This document shows, in pieces, positions 1-6,440 of a stretch of 12,462 nt of DNA (position 1 is the stretch's first letter; every line of letters begins with the position of its first letter). The notes under the pieces were generated by a model. It had not been told where the DNA came from, did not search any database, and was given only the letters and a program-made list of their open reading frames with translations. Origin of the DNA: Anaerolineaceae bacterium. GTDB taxonomy: Bacteria; Chloroflexota; Anaerolineae; 4572-78. Location of the stretch: assembly GCA_024762375.1 (NCBI GenBank), contig JANTHQ010000022.1, forward strand, positions 1 to 12,462, written 5' to 3'. The position numbers and the translations under genes are program-made.

Positions 1-432
1 ATCCCATTAGGTACGCAAGTGCATAATGTTGAACTGTACCCCGGAAAAGGCGGACAAATGGTTCGTTCCGCAGGTACATCGGCGCAGGTGCTGGCCAAAG
101 AAGGCGCCTACGCTCAGCTGCGTTTGCCCAGTGGCGAAGTTCGTATGGTGAGCCAAACATGTATGGCGACCATCGGTGTGGTTGGCAATGTGGAACACAA
201 CATCGTCAAACTGGGTAAAGCCGGGCGAAAACGCTGGATGGGTGTCCGCCCCAGTGTGCGTGGTACCGCCATGGACCCCGACAGCCATCCGCACGGTGGT
301 GGCGAGGGCCGATCTTCGGTTGGGATGCCCGGACCCAAAACGCCGTGGGGTAAACCTGCGTTGGGTGCAAAAACCCGCCGTAATAAAGTGACTGATAAAT
401 ATATTGTTCGCCGACGCGGAAAACGCCGGTAA
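1..432 (+). CDS. rplB: 50S ribosomal protein L2, 3' part (5' end outside window)
   Basis: The reading frame is open from base 1, so the gene enters from upstream; 143 C-terminal residues are visible. L2 is a primary 23S rRNA-binding protein near the peptidyl-transferase centre, and is needed for subunit joining and tRNA binding. The fragment begins inside the SH3-like domain (IPLGTQVHNVELYPGKGGQM) and carries the family hallmark SHPHGGGEGR, followed by TPWG and the basic tail DKYIVRRRGKRR. The His of SHPHGGG (codon 286-288) matches the conserved E. coli His229. The residue before it is Ser (AGC, 283-285), where most L2 proteins have Asp. It ends with TAA, 19 bases before rpsS, as in the S10 operon. 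Identity is certain. Confidence 0.98.
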   Translation: MPLGTQVHNVELYPGKGGQMVRSAGTSAQVLAKEGAYAQLRLPSGEVRMVSQTCMATIGVVGNVEHNIVKLGKAGRKRWMGVRPSVRGTAMDPDSHPHGGGEGRSSVGMPGPKTPWGKPALGAKTRRNKVTDKYIVRRRGKRR

Positions 433-451
433 GCGAAAGTAGGAGTGTAGA

Positions 452-733
452 ATGTCTCGTTCGTTAAAAAAAGGACCGTTCGTTGAACCCAAATTGCTCA
501 AAAAAATCGAAGCGATGAACGACTCTGGCGAAAAACGGGTAATCAAAACCTGGTCGCGTGCCAGCACCATCTATCCGCAAATGGTTGGACATACCATTGC
601 AGTGCACGACGGTCGGCGACATGTTCCCATCTATATCAGTGAGAACATGGTCGGGCATAAATTAGGAGAATTTGCGCCAACCCGTTTGTTCCGTGGTCAT
701 ATCGCAAAAGAAAAAGGGTCTAAACGACGCTAA
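452..733 (+). CDS. rpsS: 30S ribosomal protein S19
   Basis: 93 residues, the usual length. S19 sits in the head of the 30S subunit, pairs with S13 and contacts the A-site finger of the large subunit. The N-terminus MSRSLKKGPFVEPKLLKKIE is canonical. The core shows IKTWSRAST (31-39), MVGHTIAVHDGR (44-55), HVPIYI (57-62) and MVGHKLGEFAPTR (66-78), the S19 signature. The ATG is preceded by AGGAG (441-445) at good spacing. It lies between rplB and rplV, the standard S10 operon order. Nothing is unusual. Confidence 0.99.
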   Translation: MSRSLKKGPFVEPKLLKKIEAMNDSGEKRVIKTWSRASTIYPQMVGHTIAVHDGRRHVPIYISENMVGHKLGEFAPTRLFRGHIAKEKGSKRR

Positions 734-754
734 TTCAACAAAAAGGTAAGAACT

Positions 755-1099
755 ATGGCTGATATTCAAGTTCAAGCAGTGTCAAAATATATGATGGGGT
801 CGCCGCTAAAAGCGCGTCGAGTTGTAAACGCCGTGCGCGGCATGCCTGCAGTGCAAGCATTACAGGTGTTAAGCCTGATGCCCCATGCCGCCGCGCATAC
901 CGTGGCAAAAACAATAAAAAGCGCCGTAGCCAACGCAGAAGAAAACTTCGGGTTGGATGGTGAAGACCTGGTGATTGCCAAAATTTGGGCAAACGAAGGT
1001 CCGCGCTTAAAACGAATGCGGTTTGGCGCGCGCGGGCGAGTGAAACCCATCATCAAACGCACATCTCATATCACAGTCGTGCTAGAAGAGAAAGAATAG
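755..1099 (+). CDS. rplV: 50S ribosomal protein L22
   Basis: 114 residues, normal for the family. L22 binds 23S rRNA domains and sends a long beta-hairpin into the peptide exit tunnel, where it takes part in nascent-chain sensing and macrolide sensitivity. The sequence shows SPLKARRVVNAVRG (16-29), the helix SAVANAEENF (56-65), and the basic hairpin from about residue 81 to 99, which includes RLKRMRFGARGR. It ends with the strand HITVVLEEKE. An AAGGT-like Shine-Dalgarno site precedes the ATG. The last G of its TAG stop is also the first base of the rpsC ribosome-binding site, so the two genes are tightly packed. Confidence 0.98.
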   Translation: MADIQVQAVSKYMMGSPLKARRVVNAVRGMPAVQALQVLSLMPHAAAHTVAKTIKSAVANAEENFGLDGEDLVIAKIWANEGPRLKRMRFGARGRVKPIIKRTSHITVVLEEKE

Positions 1100-1105
1100 G
1101 GAGGT
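1099..1105 (+). promoter_or_regulatory. Shine-Dalgarno site fixing the TTG start of rpsC
   Basis: GGGAGGT lies five bases (after GGAGG) before TTG at 1110. This strong site, and the canonical N-terminus MGRKVHPIGFRLG that follows, support TTG as the true start. No in-frame ATG fits the family alignment. Confidence 0.9.
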
Positions 1106-1109
1106 CATC

Positions 1110-1784
1110 TTGGGTCGAAAAGTACATCCGATAGGATTTCGTCTGGGAATTGTTAAAAATCATCAAGCGCAGTGGTACGCCGAAGGTCGAGAATACGCCG
1201 CATTATTGGGTGAAGACCGTGCCATCCGCGAACTGATCCGCAAAGAACACGATGATGCCGGAATTTCGAAAATAGAAATCGAACGCCTCCCTGTGGCGCG
1301 TCAGGTCTCCATTAAAATTCATACCGCCAAACCCGGTGTCCTGATTGGGCGCAAAGGGCAAAACGTCAATGAATTGCGCAAAAAACTCGAGGCGTTGACT
1401 GAAAAGAAAATCCACCTCGATATTTTGGAAGTGGACAACATCGATACCGATGCCTACCTTATCGGCAAAAGTATCGCCCAGCAGTTAGAGCGCCGAATTT
1501 CGCATAAACGGGCTATGAAACAAGCAGTTCGCCGCGCCATGAAATCCGGAGCCAAAGGTATCATGATTACCGTTGGTGGCCGGTTGGGTGGCGCCGATAT
1601 GGCGCGCCGCGAAACCGTGCGCGAAGGCCGAATTCCGCGACACACACTGCGTGCCGACATCGATTATGCTCACGTTGAAGCGCTGACCACATTCAGCAAA
1701 ATTGGCATAAAAGTGTGGGTATACAAAGGCGATATTCTGCCGGAATCGAAAGAAGAAATCAGCGGGGCGTACAGCGCATCGTAG
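1110..1784 (+). CDS. rpsC: 30S ribosomal protein S3 (TTG start)
   Basis: 224 residues, a normal length. S3 forms part of the mRNA entry channel of the 30S subunit, with S4 and S5, and contributes to the ribosome's helicase activity. The N-terminus MGRKVHPIGFRLG is typical. A type II KH domain covers roughly residues 38-110, with the GXXG loop G80-R-K-G83 in KPGVLIGRKGQ. The C-terminal domain shows RAMKQAVRRAMKSGAKG (134-150) and GRLGGADMARRE (157-168), then HTLRADIDYA and GIKVWVYKGDILP. The start is TTG at 1110, supported by GGGAGGT (1099-1105). It ends 21 bases before rplP. Style resembles Chloroflexota S3 as I remember it, which is a weak lineage hint. Confidence 0.98.
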   Translation: MGRKVHPIGFRLGIVKNHQAQWYAEGREYAALLGEDRAIRELIRKEHDDAGISKIEIERLPVARQVSIKIHTAKPGVLIGRKGQNVNELRKKLEALTEKKIHLDILEVDNIDTDAYLIGKSIAQQLERRISHKRAMKQAVRRAMKSGAKGIMITVGGRLGGADMARRETVREGRIPRHTLRADIDYAHVEALTTFSKIGIKVWVYKGDILPESKEEISGAYSAS

Positions 1785-1805
1785 CTCGCTGCAGGAGAGA
1801 TAACC

Positions 1806-2222
1806 ATGTTAATGCCAAAAAGATTTAAGTATCGAAAGCAAATGCGCGGCAGAATGAAAGGCAAAGCCGGTCGCGGCACACACATCGCCTTTGGCGATTA
1901 TGCGCTGCAAGCACTGGAACCGGCCTGGATTAACAGCCGGCAAATCGAAGCGGCACGCCGGGCGGTTGTCCGTTACATTCGGCGTGGCGGGAAATTTTGG
2001 ATTAGAATTTTCCCCGACAAACCCATTACCCAAAAAGCAGCCGAAACCCGTATGGGAAGCGGCAAAGGGAATGTGGAATTTTACGCCGCTGTCGTAAAAC
2101 CGGGGCGCATTTTGTTTGAATTGTCGGGCGTGCCCGAAGATGTGGCGAAAGAAGCCATGCGGTTGGCGAGCCATAAACTCCCTATTAAGACCCAGTTTAT
2201 CACGCGTCAGGGGGTGCAATAA
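1806..2222 (+). CDS. rplP: 50S ribosomal protein L16
   Basis: 138 residues (usual about 136-145). L16 sits at the base of the central protuberance and helps position A-site tRNA. Visible hallmarks are MLMPKRFKYRKQMRGRMKG (1-19), the helix SRQIEAARRAV (44-54), WIRIFPDKPIT (65-75), RMGSGKGNVEFYAAVVKPG (82-100) and KLPIKTQFITR near the end. ATG at 1806 follows AGGAGAGA (1793-1800); the second ATG at 1812 is less likely, since MLxPKR is the family N-terminus. Its stop overlaps the next start in a TAATG junction (2220-2224), implying translational coupling to rpmC. Confidence 0.98.
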   Translation: MLMPKRFKYRKQMRGRMKGKAGRGTHIAFGDYALQALEPAWINSRQIEAARRAVVRYIRRGGKFWIRIFPDKPITQKAAETRMGSGKGNVEFYAAVVKPGRILFELSGVPEDVAKEAMRLASHKLPIKTQFITRQGVQ

Positions 2223-2413
2223 TGTTTGCCAATGAAATCAGAGAACTTTCGCTGGAAGAAATTGAACAAAAACTTGAAGAAGCATACCAAGAATTGTTTA
2301 ACCTGCGTTTTCAGTTGGTAAACAAACAACTGAAAGACTACAACCGAGTAAAAGTGGTCAAACGAGATATCGCTCGCTTGAAGACCGTGGCCAGCCAAAA
2401 GGCGCAAGGGTAA
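2222..2413 (+). CDS. rpmC: 50S ribosomal protein L29
   Basis: 63 residues, typical. L29 is a small two-helix protein near the exit of the polypeptide tunnel, next to L23, where it contributes to the docking site for trigger factor and SRP. The pattern is clear: EIRELSLEEIEQKLEEAYQE (helix 1, about 5-24), then NLRFQLVNKQLKD and the basic helix NRVKVVKRDIARLKT (41-55). The ATG overlaps the rplP stop by one base. An AGGGGGT Shine-Dalgarno site (2209-2215) lies inside the end of rplP. Confidence 0.98.
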   Translation: MFANEIRELSLEEIEQKLEEAYQELFNLRFQLVNKQLKDYNRVKVVKRDIARLKTVASQKAQG

Positions 2414-2423
2414 GAGGTGTAAT

Positions 2424-2681
2424 ATGGCAAAAGAAAATCGAAAAACGCTGGTTGGGCGTGTCGTCAGTGACAAAATGGACAAAACAATTGTGGTGAGTGT
2501 CAGTCGCACCAAACGCCATCCCTTGTACGGAAAAGTCATCCGCCGCAGCAAAAAATACAAAGCCCACGACGAACAAAATGCGGCAGCCATGGGCGATACC
2601 GTAAAAATCATCGAGGCTCGCCCGATGAGCAAAGAAAAACGCTGGGTGATGACTGAAATTCTAGAGCGCGCTCAGCAATAG
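2424..2681 (+). CDS. rpsQ: 30S ribosomal protein S17
   Basis: 85 residues, normal. S17 is an OB-fold protein that binds 16S rRNA early in 30S assembly. Its typical strings are present: LVGRVVSDKMDKTIVVSVSR (9-28), HPLYGKVIRRSKKYKAHDE (32-50), GDTVKIIEARPMSKEKRW (57-74). A GAGGTG Shine-Dalgarno site precedes the ATG. It is the last gene of the S10 segment; the 34-base gap to rplN shows no terminator, so transcription can run on into the spc genes. Confidence 0.98.
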   Translation: MAKENRKTLVGRVVSDKMDKTIVVSVSRTKRHPLYGKVIRRSKKYKAHDEQNAAAMGDTVKIIEARPMSKEKRWVMTEILERAQQ

Positions 2682-2715
2682 TGCAGGCTCGGTAGAAAAA
2701 TCTTGGGAGAGCACA

Positions 2716-3087
2716 ATGATTCAAAAAGAGAGCAGATTAAAAGTTGCGGATAACACAGGGGCGAAAGAAATTCTGTGTATCCAGGTAACCGGCGGCTCAA
2801 AACGTAGATACGGTGGTTTGGGCGATGTGATTACCGCCACGGTAAAACAAGCCGCGCCGCACAGCAGTGTGAAAAAAGGCGATATCGTCAAAGCCGTAAT
2901 CGTACGTACTAAAAAAGAAGCCGGTCGCCGTGATGGTTCGTATATCAGATTTGATGAAAACGCAGCTGTGTTGTTGGACAACGATGGCCGCTCGCCAAAA
3001 GGCACCCGCATTTTTGGCCCTGTTGCGCGTGAATTGCGCGAAAAAGGCTTTATGCGCATCGTGTCGTTGGCGCCAGAAGTATTGTAA
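2716..3087 (+). CDS. rplN: 50S ribosomal protein L14
   Basis: 123 residues, close to the family's 122. L14 lies at the subunit interface, forms bridges to 16S rRNA helix 14 and is the docking surface for the silencing factor RsfS. The sequence is near canonical: MIQKESRLKVADNTGAKEIL (1-20), GGLGDVITATVKQA (34-47), VKKGDIVKAVIVRTKKE (53-69), DGSYIRFDENAAVLLDNDG (74-92), GTRIFGPVARELRE (97-110) and the ending LAPEVL. GGGAG (2705-2709) precedes the ATG. It is conventionally the first gene of the spc operon. Confidence 0.99.
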   Translation: MIQKESRLKVADNTGAKEILCIQVTGGSKRRYGGLGDVITATVKQAAPHSSVKKGDIVKAVIVRTKKEAGRRDGSYIRFDENAAVLLDNDGRSPKGTRIFGPVARELREKGFMRIVSLAPEVL

Positions 3088-3127
3088 CTCGGTGTTCAAC
3101 ACCTATCAGCCGTGAGGAGTTTTAGTT

Positions 3128-3487
3128 ATGCAAAAGATTAAAAAAGGAGACACCGTTCAAGTAATCGCCGGTAACGACTTGGGTGTTCGGGGTGAAGTTC
3201 TGGACGTGCGAAAGGGTTACGACCCATCTCGCCGCGGACAGCCTGCCCGACGCAACCCCAACAAAGACCGGGTGGTAGTGGCCGGGGTGCGGATGGTTAA
3301 AAAACATCAGCGTCCAGTGAGCCAAACCCGAACCCAAACCGGGATTATTGAATTTGAAGCTCCGATCCATGTTTCAAATGTAATGTTAGTGTGCCCCAGC
3401 TGTGGCGAACCGACTCGGGTGGGGATTCAAATTGAAGATGGCGTCAAACACCGCGTGTGCAAACAATGCGGTGCTACCATCGAATAA
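3128..3487 (+). CDS. rplX: 50S ribosomal protein L24 with KOW-region insert and zinc ribbon
   Basis: 119 residues, longer than the roughly 103-105 of E. coli-type L24. L24 initiates 50S assembly and lies near the tunnel exit. The KOW motif is clear (IKKGDTVQVIAGNDLGVRGEVLDV, residues 4-27), as is DRVVVAGVRMVKKHQRP (47-63). Between them residues 28-46 form a basic, Gly/Pro/Arg-rich segment where many L24 proteins have only five or six residues. The C-terminus has paired cysteines C89-x2-C92 and C111-x2-C114, a zinc-ribbon form known from many L24 proteins but absent in E. coli. The ATG follows a GAGGAG site within 3114-3119. Confidence 0.98.
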   Translation: MQKIKKGDTVQVIAGNDLGVRGEVLDVRKGYDPSRRGQPARRNPNKDRVVVAGVRMVKKHQRPVSQTRTQTGIIEFEAPIHVSNVMLVCPSCGEPTRVGIQIEDGVKHRVCKQCGATIE

Positions 3488-3509
3488 ACGGTACTGACTG
3501 AGGTGCGTA

Positions 3510-4055
3510 ATGACAAGAATGCTAGATAAATACAAAACCGAAGTGGTACCATCCCTGATGAACGAATTTGGCTACCAAAACGTTATGCAAGTTCCCAAAA
3601 TGGAAAAAATTGTAGTCAATGTTGGGCTTGGTGAAGCGCTTCAAAACAGCAAATATCTTGAAAGTGCTGTGGAAGATATTCGCAAAATAACCGGTCAACA
3701 ACCGATTATCACGCGAGCGAAAAAATCAATTGCCACCTTCCGGCTGCGCGCCGGAAACCCCATCGGCGTAAAAGTTACCCTGCGGGGGCGCCGAATGTGG
3801 GACTTTTTTGACCGGCTGGTGAGCGTGGCATTGCCGCGAAAACGCGACTTTCGGGGGATTTCTCCGAATAGTTTCGACGGACGCGGGAATTACACCCTGG
3901 GGTTCCGCGAGCAATTGGTTTGGCCCGAAATTGACTACGATAAAGTAGACAAAGTTCGGGGGATGGAAGTAACCATCGTGACCACTGCTAATTCAGATGA
4001 AGAAGGGCGTCGAATGCTCGATTTGTTGGGCATGCCTTTTGTAAAAAGGAGTTAA
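3510..4055 (+). CDS. rplE: 50S ribosomal protein L5
   Basis: 181 residues, typical (about 179-183). L5 binds 5S rRNA, helps deliver the 5S particle to the central protuberance and contacts P-site tRNA and S13. Family strings: VPKMEKIVVNVGLGEA (28-43), RKITGQQPIITRAKKSIATF (58-77), GVKVTLRGRRMWDFFDRL (86-103), LPRKRDFRGISPNSFDGRGN (108-127), YTLGFREQLVWPEIDYDKV (128-146). ATG at 3510 follows GAGGTG (3500-3505); a second in-frame ATG at 3519 is possible but would trim the usual N-terminus. The rpsN Shine-Dalgarno site is inside its last codons. Confidence 0.98.
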   Translation: MTRMLDKYKTEVVPSLMNEFGYQNVMQVPKMEKIVVNVGLGEALQNSKYLESAVEDIRKITGQQPIITRAKKSIATFRLRAGNPIGVKVTLRGRRMWDFFDRLVSVALPRKRDFRGISPNSFDGRGNYTLGFREQLVWPEIDYDKVDKVRGMEVTIVTTANSDEEGRRMLDLLGMPFVKRS

Positions 4056-4061
4056 CCGTTT

Positions 4062-4244
4062 ATGGCGAAAAAATCGATGATCAACCGTGAACAAAAGCGC
4101 AAATATCCCACCCGCGTTCGAAACCGCTGCAGCCGCTGCGGTCGTCCCCGCGCTTACATGCGACGGTTCGATCTGTGCCGTATCTGCTTCCGCGAAATGG
4201 CGAATGAAGGCCAAATTCCGGGAGTTGTCAAATCAAGTTGGTAA
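4062..4244 (+). CDS. rpsN: 30S ribosomal protein S14, short zinc-binding type
   Basis: 60 residues, the length of the short zinc-containing S14 (type Z) rather than the roughly 100-residue zinc-free form. S14 lies in the 30S head near S3 and S10. The zinc site is C23-x2-C26 and C39-x2-C42 in RNRCSRCGRPRAYMRRFDLC followed by RICFRE, and the protein ends with the usual GVVKSSW. An AAGGAG site (4047-4051) overlaps the last codons of rplE, and only six bases separate the rplE stop from this ATG, so translation is probably coupled. Confidence 0.99.
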   Translation: MAKKSMINREQKRKYPTRVRNRCSRCGRPRAYMRRFDLCRICFREMANEGQIPGVVKSSW

Positions 4245-4287
4245 GTCAGCACCCTGATACTGCTTACTTGCAAAGGAGAACAGTAGT

Positions 4288-4692
4288 ATGCCTGTAACAG
4301 ACACGATTGCCGATATGTTGGCGCGAATTCGGAACGCCGGCATGGCAAAGAAAAAACGTGTGGAAATGCCCAGCTCGAAGATGCTGGAAGCCATCGCCCA
4401 GATTTTACTGGACGAAGGTTACATTAAAGGTTTTAACGTAAAACCGACCACACCGCAAAAAACATTAGAAATCACCTTAAAGTACACCAACGAACGCCAT
4501 CCCCGACTGGTTATCAGTGGATTAAAACGCGTGAGCAAACCCGGGCGTCGGGTTTACACACAGCGCAATAAAATCCCCTGGGTGCGCAGTGGGCTGGGTG
4601 TTGCAATCCTCACCACGCCGCAGGGCGTGATGACCGGTCGCAAAGCCCGAAAACTGGGCGTCGGCGGCGAAGTACTGTGCTACGTGTGGTAA
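4288..4692 (+). CDS. rpsH: 30S ribosomal protein S8
   Basis: 134 residues, a usual length. S8 is a primary binder of the 16S rRNA central domain (helix 21) and, in E. coli, the feedback repressor of the spc operon. Diagnostic parts are TDTIADMLARIRNAG (4-18), VEMPSSKMLEAIAQIL (25-40), RLVISGLKRVSKPGRRVY (73-90) and the S8 signature LGVAILTTPQGVMTGRKAR (103-121), followed by KLGVGGEVLCYVW. AAAGGAGA (4272-4279) precedes the ATG. The 43-base leader could form a weak five-base stem, TACTG (4258-4262) with CAGTA (4281-4285), looping out this site; I would not rely on it. Confidence 0.99.
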   Translation: MPVTDTIADMLARIRNAGMAKKKRVEMPSSKMLEAIAQILLDEGYIKGFNVKPTTPQKTLEITLKYTNERHPRLVISGLKRVSKPGRRVYTQRNKIPWVRSGLGVAILTTPQGVMTGRKARKLGVGGEVLCYVW

Positions 4693-4706
4693 GGGGGTAA
4701 ATAAAA

Positions 4707-5252
4707 ATGGCTAGAATCGGAAAAATCCCAATTCCCCTTCCAGATGGCGTTACCGTTACCATCAAAAATAACGAAGTTACCGTAAAAGGTCCCAAAGGGC
4801 AACTGAGCCAAAGTTTCTCGCCGGAAATTTCGGTGGAACTCGAAGATAATCAGGTAAAAGTTTCCCGTCCCACCGACCAGCGACACCATCGTGCCCTGCA
4901 TGGACTGGTACGCGCCCTGATTAACAACATGGTCGTCGGTGTGAGCCAGGGCTTTACCCGCGAACTTCAAATTGAAGGTGTCGGGTATCGTGCCGTAATG
5001 GAAGGAAAAAACCTGGTTCTCAGTGTGGGTTACTCGCACCCCGTTGTGTTCGAACCAGAAGCAGATATGGAATTTGAAGTTGAAAAAGGTGGACGTGCTT
5101 TTGCCGTAAAAGGCATCGACAAAGCGATGGTTGGTGAAGTCGCCGCTCGTATCCGCCGCGTGCGCCCGCCCGAGCCGTATAAAGGCAAAGGTATTCGTTA
5201 TAAAGGCGAAACCGTCCGGCGCAAAGCTGGTAAAGCTGGCAAGGCAAAATAA
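4707..5252 (+). CDS. rplF: 50S ribosomal protein L6
   Basis: 181 residues, usual length. L6 binds near the sarcin-ricin loop at the factor-binding side of the 50S. It has two similar domains, roughly 1-82 and 83-175. The first opens with MARIGKIPIPLPDGVTV and carries EVTVKGPKGQL (23-33). The second has GVGYRAVMEGKNLVLSVGYSH (91-111) and the L6 signature PEPYKGKGIRYKGE (156-168). The basic tail RRKAGKAGKAK is low in complexity. A GGGGG site (4693-4697) right after the rpsH stop serves as the ribosome-binding site. Confidence 0.98.
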   Translation: MARIGKIPIPLPDGVTVTIKNNEVTVKGPKGQLSQSFSPEISVELEDNQVKVSRPTDQRHHRALHGLVRALINNMVVGVSQGFTRELQIEGVGYRAVMEGKNLVLSVGYSHPVVFEPEADMEFEVEKGGRAFAVKGIDKAMVGEVAARIRRVRPPEPYKGKGIRYKGETVRRKAGKAGKAK

Positions 5253-5276
5253 TCATAGAGAAGTTGGAGAGTAAAA

Positions 5277-5645
5277 ATGGCAAAACGATTAAAAAAACGT
5301 CTTGCTCGAGAAAAGCGCCATGCTCGCGTGCGCAAAACCGTGTTCGGCACGCCGGAACGCCCGCGACTGAATGTTTATCGCAGTTTGGACAACATCTTTG
5401 CGCAAGTGATTGACGATACCAAGGGCGTAACCCTTGCCTCGGCATCCAGCATCGATCGCAGTGCAAAAGAGTTGGTCGCCGGTAAAACCAAAACCGAACA
5501 GGCCAAAATTGTTGGCAAACTGGTTGCTGAACGCGCACTGGAAGCCGGTATAACCAAAGTGGTTTTCGACCGGGGTGGGTTTAAATACCAGGGACGTGTA
5601 CAAGCATTGGCAGACGCTTCGAGAGAAGCAGGACTGAAATTTTAA
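5277..5645 (+). CDS. rplR: 50S ribosomal protein L18
   Basis: 122 residues, usual (about 117-122). L18 binds 5S rRNA together with L5. The arginine- and lysine-rich N-terminal tail (1-22) is followed by GTPERPRLNVYRSLDNIFAQVIDD (24-47) and by the C-terminal signature VVFDRGGFKYQGRVQALADA (95-114) and SREAGLKF. The ATG has GGAG at 5266-5269. A 60-base gap to rpsE follows, with a possible stem-loop just before the rpsE ribosome-binding site. Confidence 0.98.
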   Translation: MAKRLKKRLAREKRHARVRKTVFGTPERPRLNVYRSLDNIFAQVIDDTKGVTLASASSIDRSAKELVAGKTKTEQAKIVGKLVAERALEAGITKVVFDRGGFKYQGRVQALADASREAGLKF

Positions 5646-5662
5646 CCGAACGGAACCCAAAC

Positions 5663-5690
5663 GGTGTGCGGCGGCTTAATGCCGAACACC
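5663..5690 (+). promoter_or_regulatory. possible stem-loop upstream of rpsE
   Basis: GGTGT (5663-5667) pairs with ACACC (5686-5690), and CGGC (5672-5675) pairs with GCCG (5681-5684) around a TTAAT loop, with an uneven internal loop between the two stems. No T-run follows, so it is not a terminator. It ends seven bases before the rpsE Shine-Dalgarno site. A role in translation control or processing is only an inference. Confidence 0.35.
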
Positions 5691-5696
5691 AATGTT

Positions 5697-5702
5697 GGAG
5701 GG
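5697..5702 (+). promoter_or_regulatory. Shine-Dalgarno site choosing the rpsE start
   Basis: GGAGGG sits just before ATG at 5706 and favours that codon over the in-frame upstream GTG (5664) and ATG (5679), neither of which has a comparable site or matches the S5 family N-terminus. Confidence 0.85.
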
Positions 5703-5705
5703 ATA

Positions 5706-6233
5706 ATGGTAAAACGTGAATTTGAAGATGCAATAGAAGAACTCGACGAACGCGTTGTGCACATCGCCCGTACCGCGAAAGTGGTCAAAGGCGGCCGGCG
5801 ATTCAGCTTTCGCGCGTTGGTAGTGGTTGGCGACAACAAAGGCAGCGTCGGCATTGGGGTGGGTAAAGCCCGCGAAGTACCCGAAGCCATTCGCAAAGCC
5901 TCAGAACGTGCGCGCCGCACCATGCGTCGTATCCCCATGATTGAAACCACCATTCCGCACGAAATTACCGCTCGTCAGGCAGGGGCTCAGGTTTTCTTGA
6001 AACCGGCTTCGCCCGGTACCGGTGTTATCGCGGGTGGCGGCGTTCGTGCGGTGGTCGAAGCCGCGGGTATCCGCGACATTCTGACCAAAAGCCAGGGGAG
6101 CGCCAATATTTTGAACGTGGTGAAAGCCACAATGAAAGGCTTAACCGATATGCAAGACCCGGCAGATGTTGCGCGTCGGCGGGGTGTGCCGGTAAGCCAA
6201 GTACAGCCCTTCTGGAGTAGAAAGAATGACTGA
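5706..6233 (+). CDS. rpsE: 30S ribosomal protein S5
   Basis: 175 residues from ATG 5706, within the usual 160-180. S5 lines the mRNA entry channel and acts in decoding fidelity with S4. The dsRBD-like N-terminal domain shows ERVVHIARTAKVVKGGRRFS (15-34), ALVVVGDNKGSVGIGVGKA (37-55) and EVPEAIRKASERARR (57-71). The C-terminal domain has KPASPGTGVIAGGGVRAVVE (99-118), AGIRDILTKSQGSAN (120-134). The frame stays open upstream to a GTG at 5664, adding 14 residues (MCGGLMPNTNVGGI), but GGAGGG (5697-5702) supports 5706. It overlaps rpmD by eight bases. Confidence 0.97.
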   Translation: MVKREFEDAIEELDERVVHIARTAKVVKGGRRFSFRALVVVGDNKGSVGIGVGKAREVPEAIRKASERARRTMRRIPMIETTIPHEITARQAGAQVFLKPASPGTGVIAGGGVRAVVEAAGIRDILTKSQGSANILNVVKATMKGLTDMQDPADVARRRGVPVSQVQPFWSRKND

Positions 6234-6417
6234 TAAAAAGTTGAAAGTGACACTGGTAAAAAGCCCCATCGGTTATTCCAAGCGGCAAAAACTGGTGGTT
6301 CAGTCGCTCGGCTTGCGAAAAATGGGGCAGACCGTGGTGCGCAGTAATACACCTGTAATCCGCGGCATGATTAACAAAGTCTCTCATATGCTGAAAGTGG
6401 ACGAAGTCGATGCCTAA
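6226..6417 (+). CDS. rpmD: 50S ribosomal protein L30
   Basis: 63 residues, normal for bacterial L30 (about 58-63). It is a small ferredoxin-like 23S rRNA binder. The typical elements are KLKVTLVKSPIGYSKRQKLV (5-24), SLGLRKMGQTVVRSNTPVIR (27-46) and GMINKVSHMLKVDEV. The ATG lies inside the end of rpsE, an eight-base overlap, with GGAG at 6214-6217 in the rpsE coding region; this arrangement predicts translational coupling. Position between rpsE and rplO is standard. Confidence 0.97.
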   Translation: MTDKKLKVTLVKSPIGYSKRQKLVVQSLGLRKMGQTVVRSNTPVIRGMINKVSHMLKVDEVDA

Positions 6418-6427
6418 TCGGCTTTAC

Positions 6428-6433
6428 GGAGGT
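6428..6433 (+). promoter_or_regulatory. Shine-Dalgarno site choosing the rplO start
   Basis: GGAGGT is seven bases before ATG 6441. The in-frame TTG at 6435 is only one base downstream of the site, too close for initiation, so ATG 6441 is chosen. Confidence 0.85.
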
Positions 6434-6440
6434 ATTGACA

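Noticed and set aside
7..570. Long open frames on the minus strand, such as opposite rplB-rpsS and opposite rplF-rplR (5020-5538) and rpoA (11149-11673)
   Set aside because: They are antisense to certain ribosomal or polymerase genes, have no ribosome-binding sites or family likeness, and their composition reflects the codon pattern of the sense strand.
3091..3103. GGTGTTCAACACC hairpin between rplN and rplX as a terminator
   Set aside because: The stem is only five or six pairs with no T-run after it, and rplX follows at once within the operon.
4258..4285. TACTG/CAGTA stem looping out the rpsH Shine-Dalgarno site as a riboregulator
   Set aside because: Five weak pairs over an 18-base loop are expected by chance in a gap of this size.
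6435..6440. TTGACA before rplO as a -35 box
   Set aside because: The sequence 17 bases downstream (ACGACC) does not resemble a -10 box, and the site overlaps translation signals of rplO.
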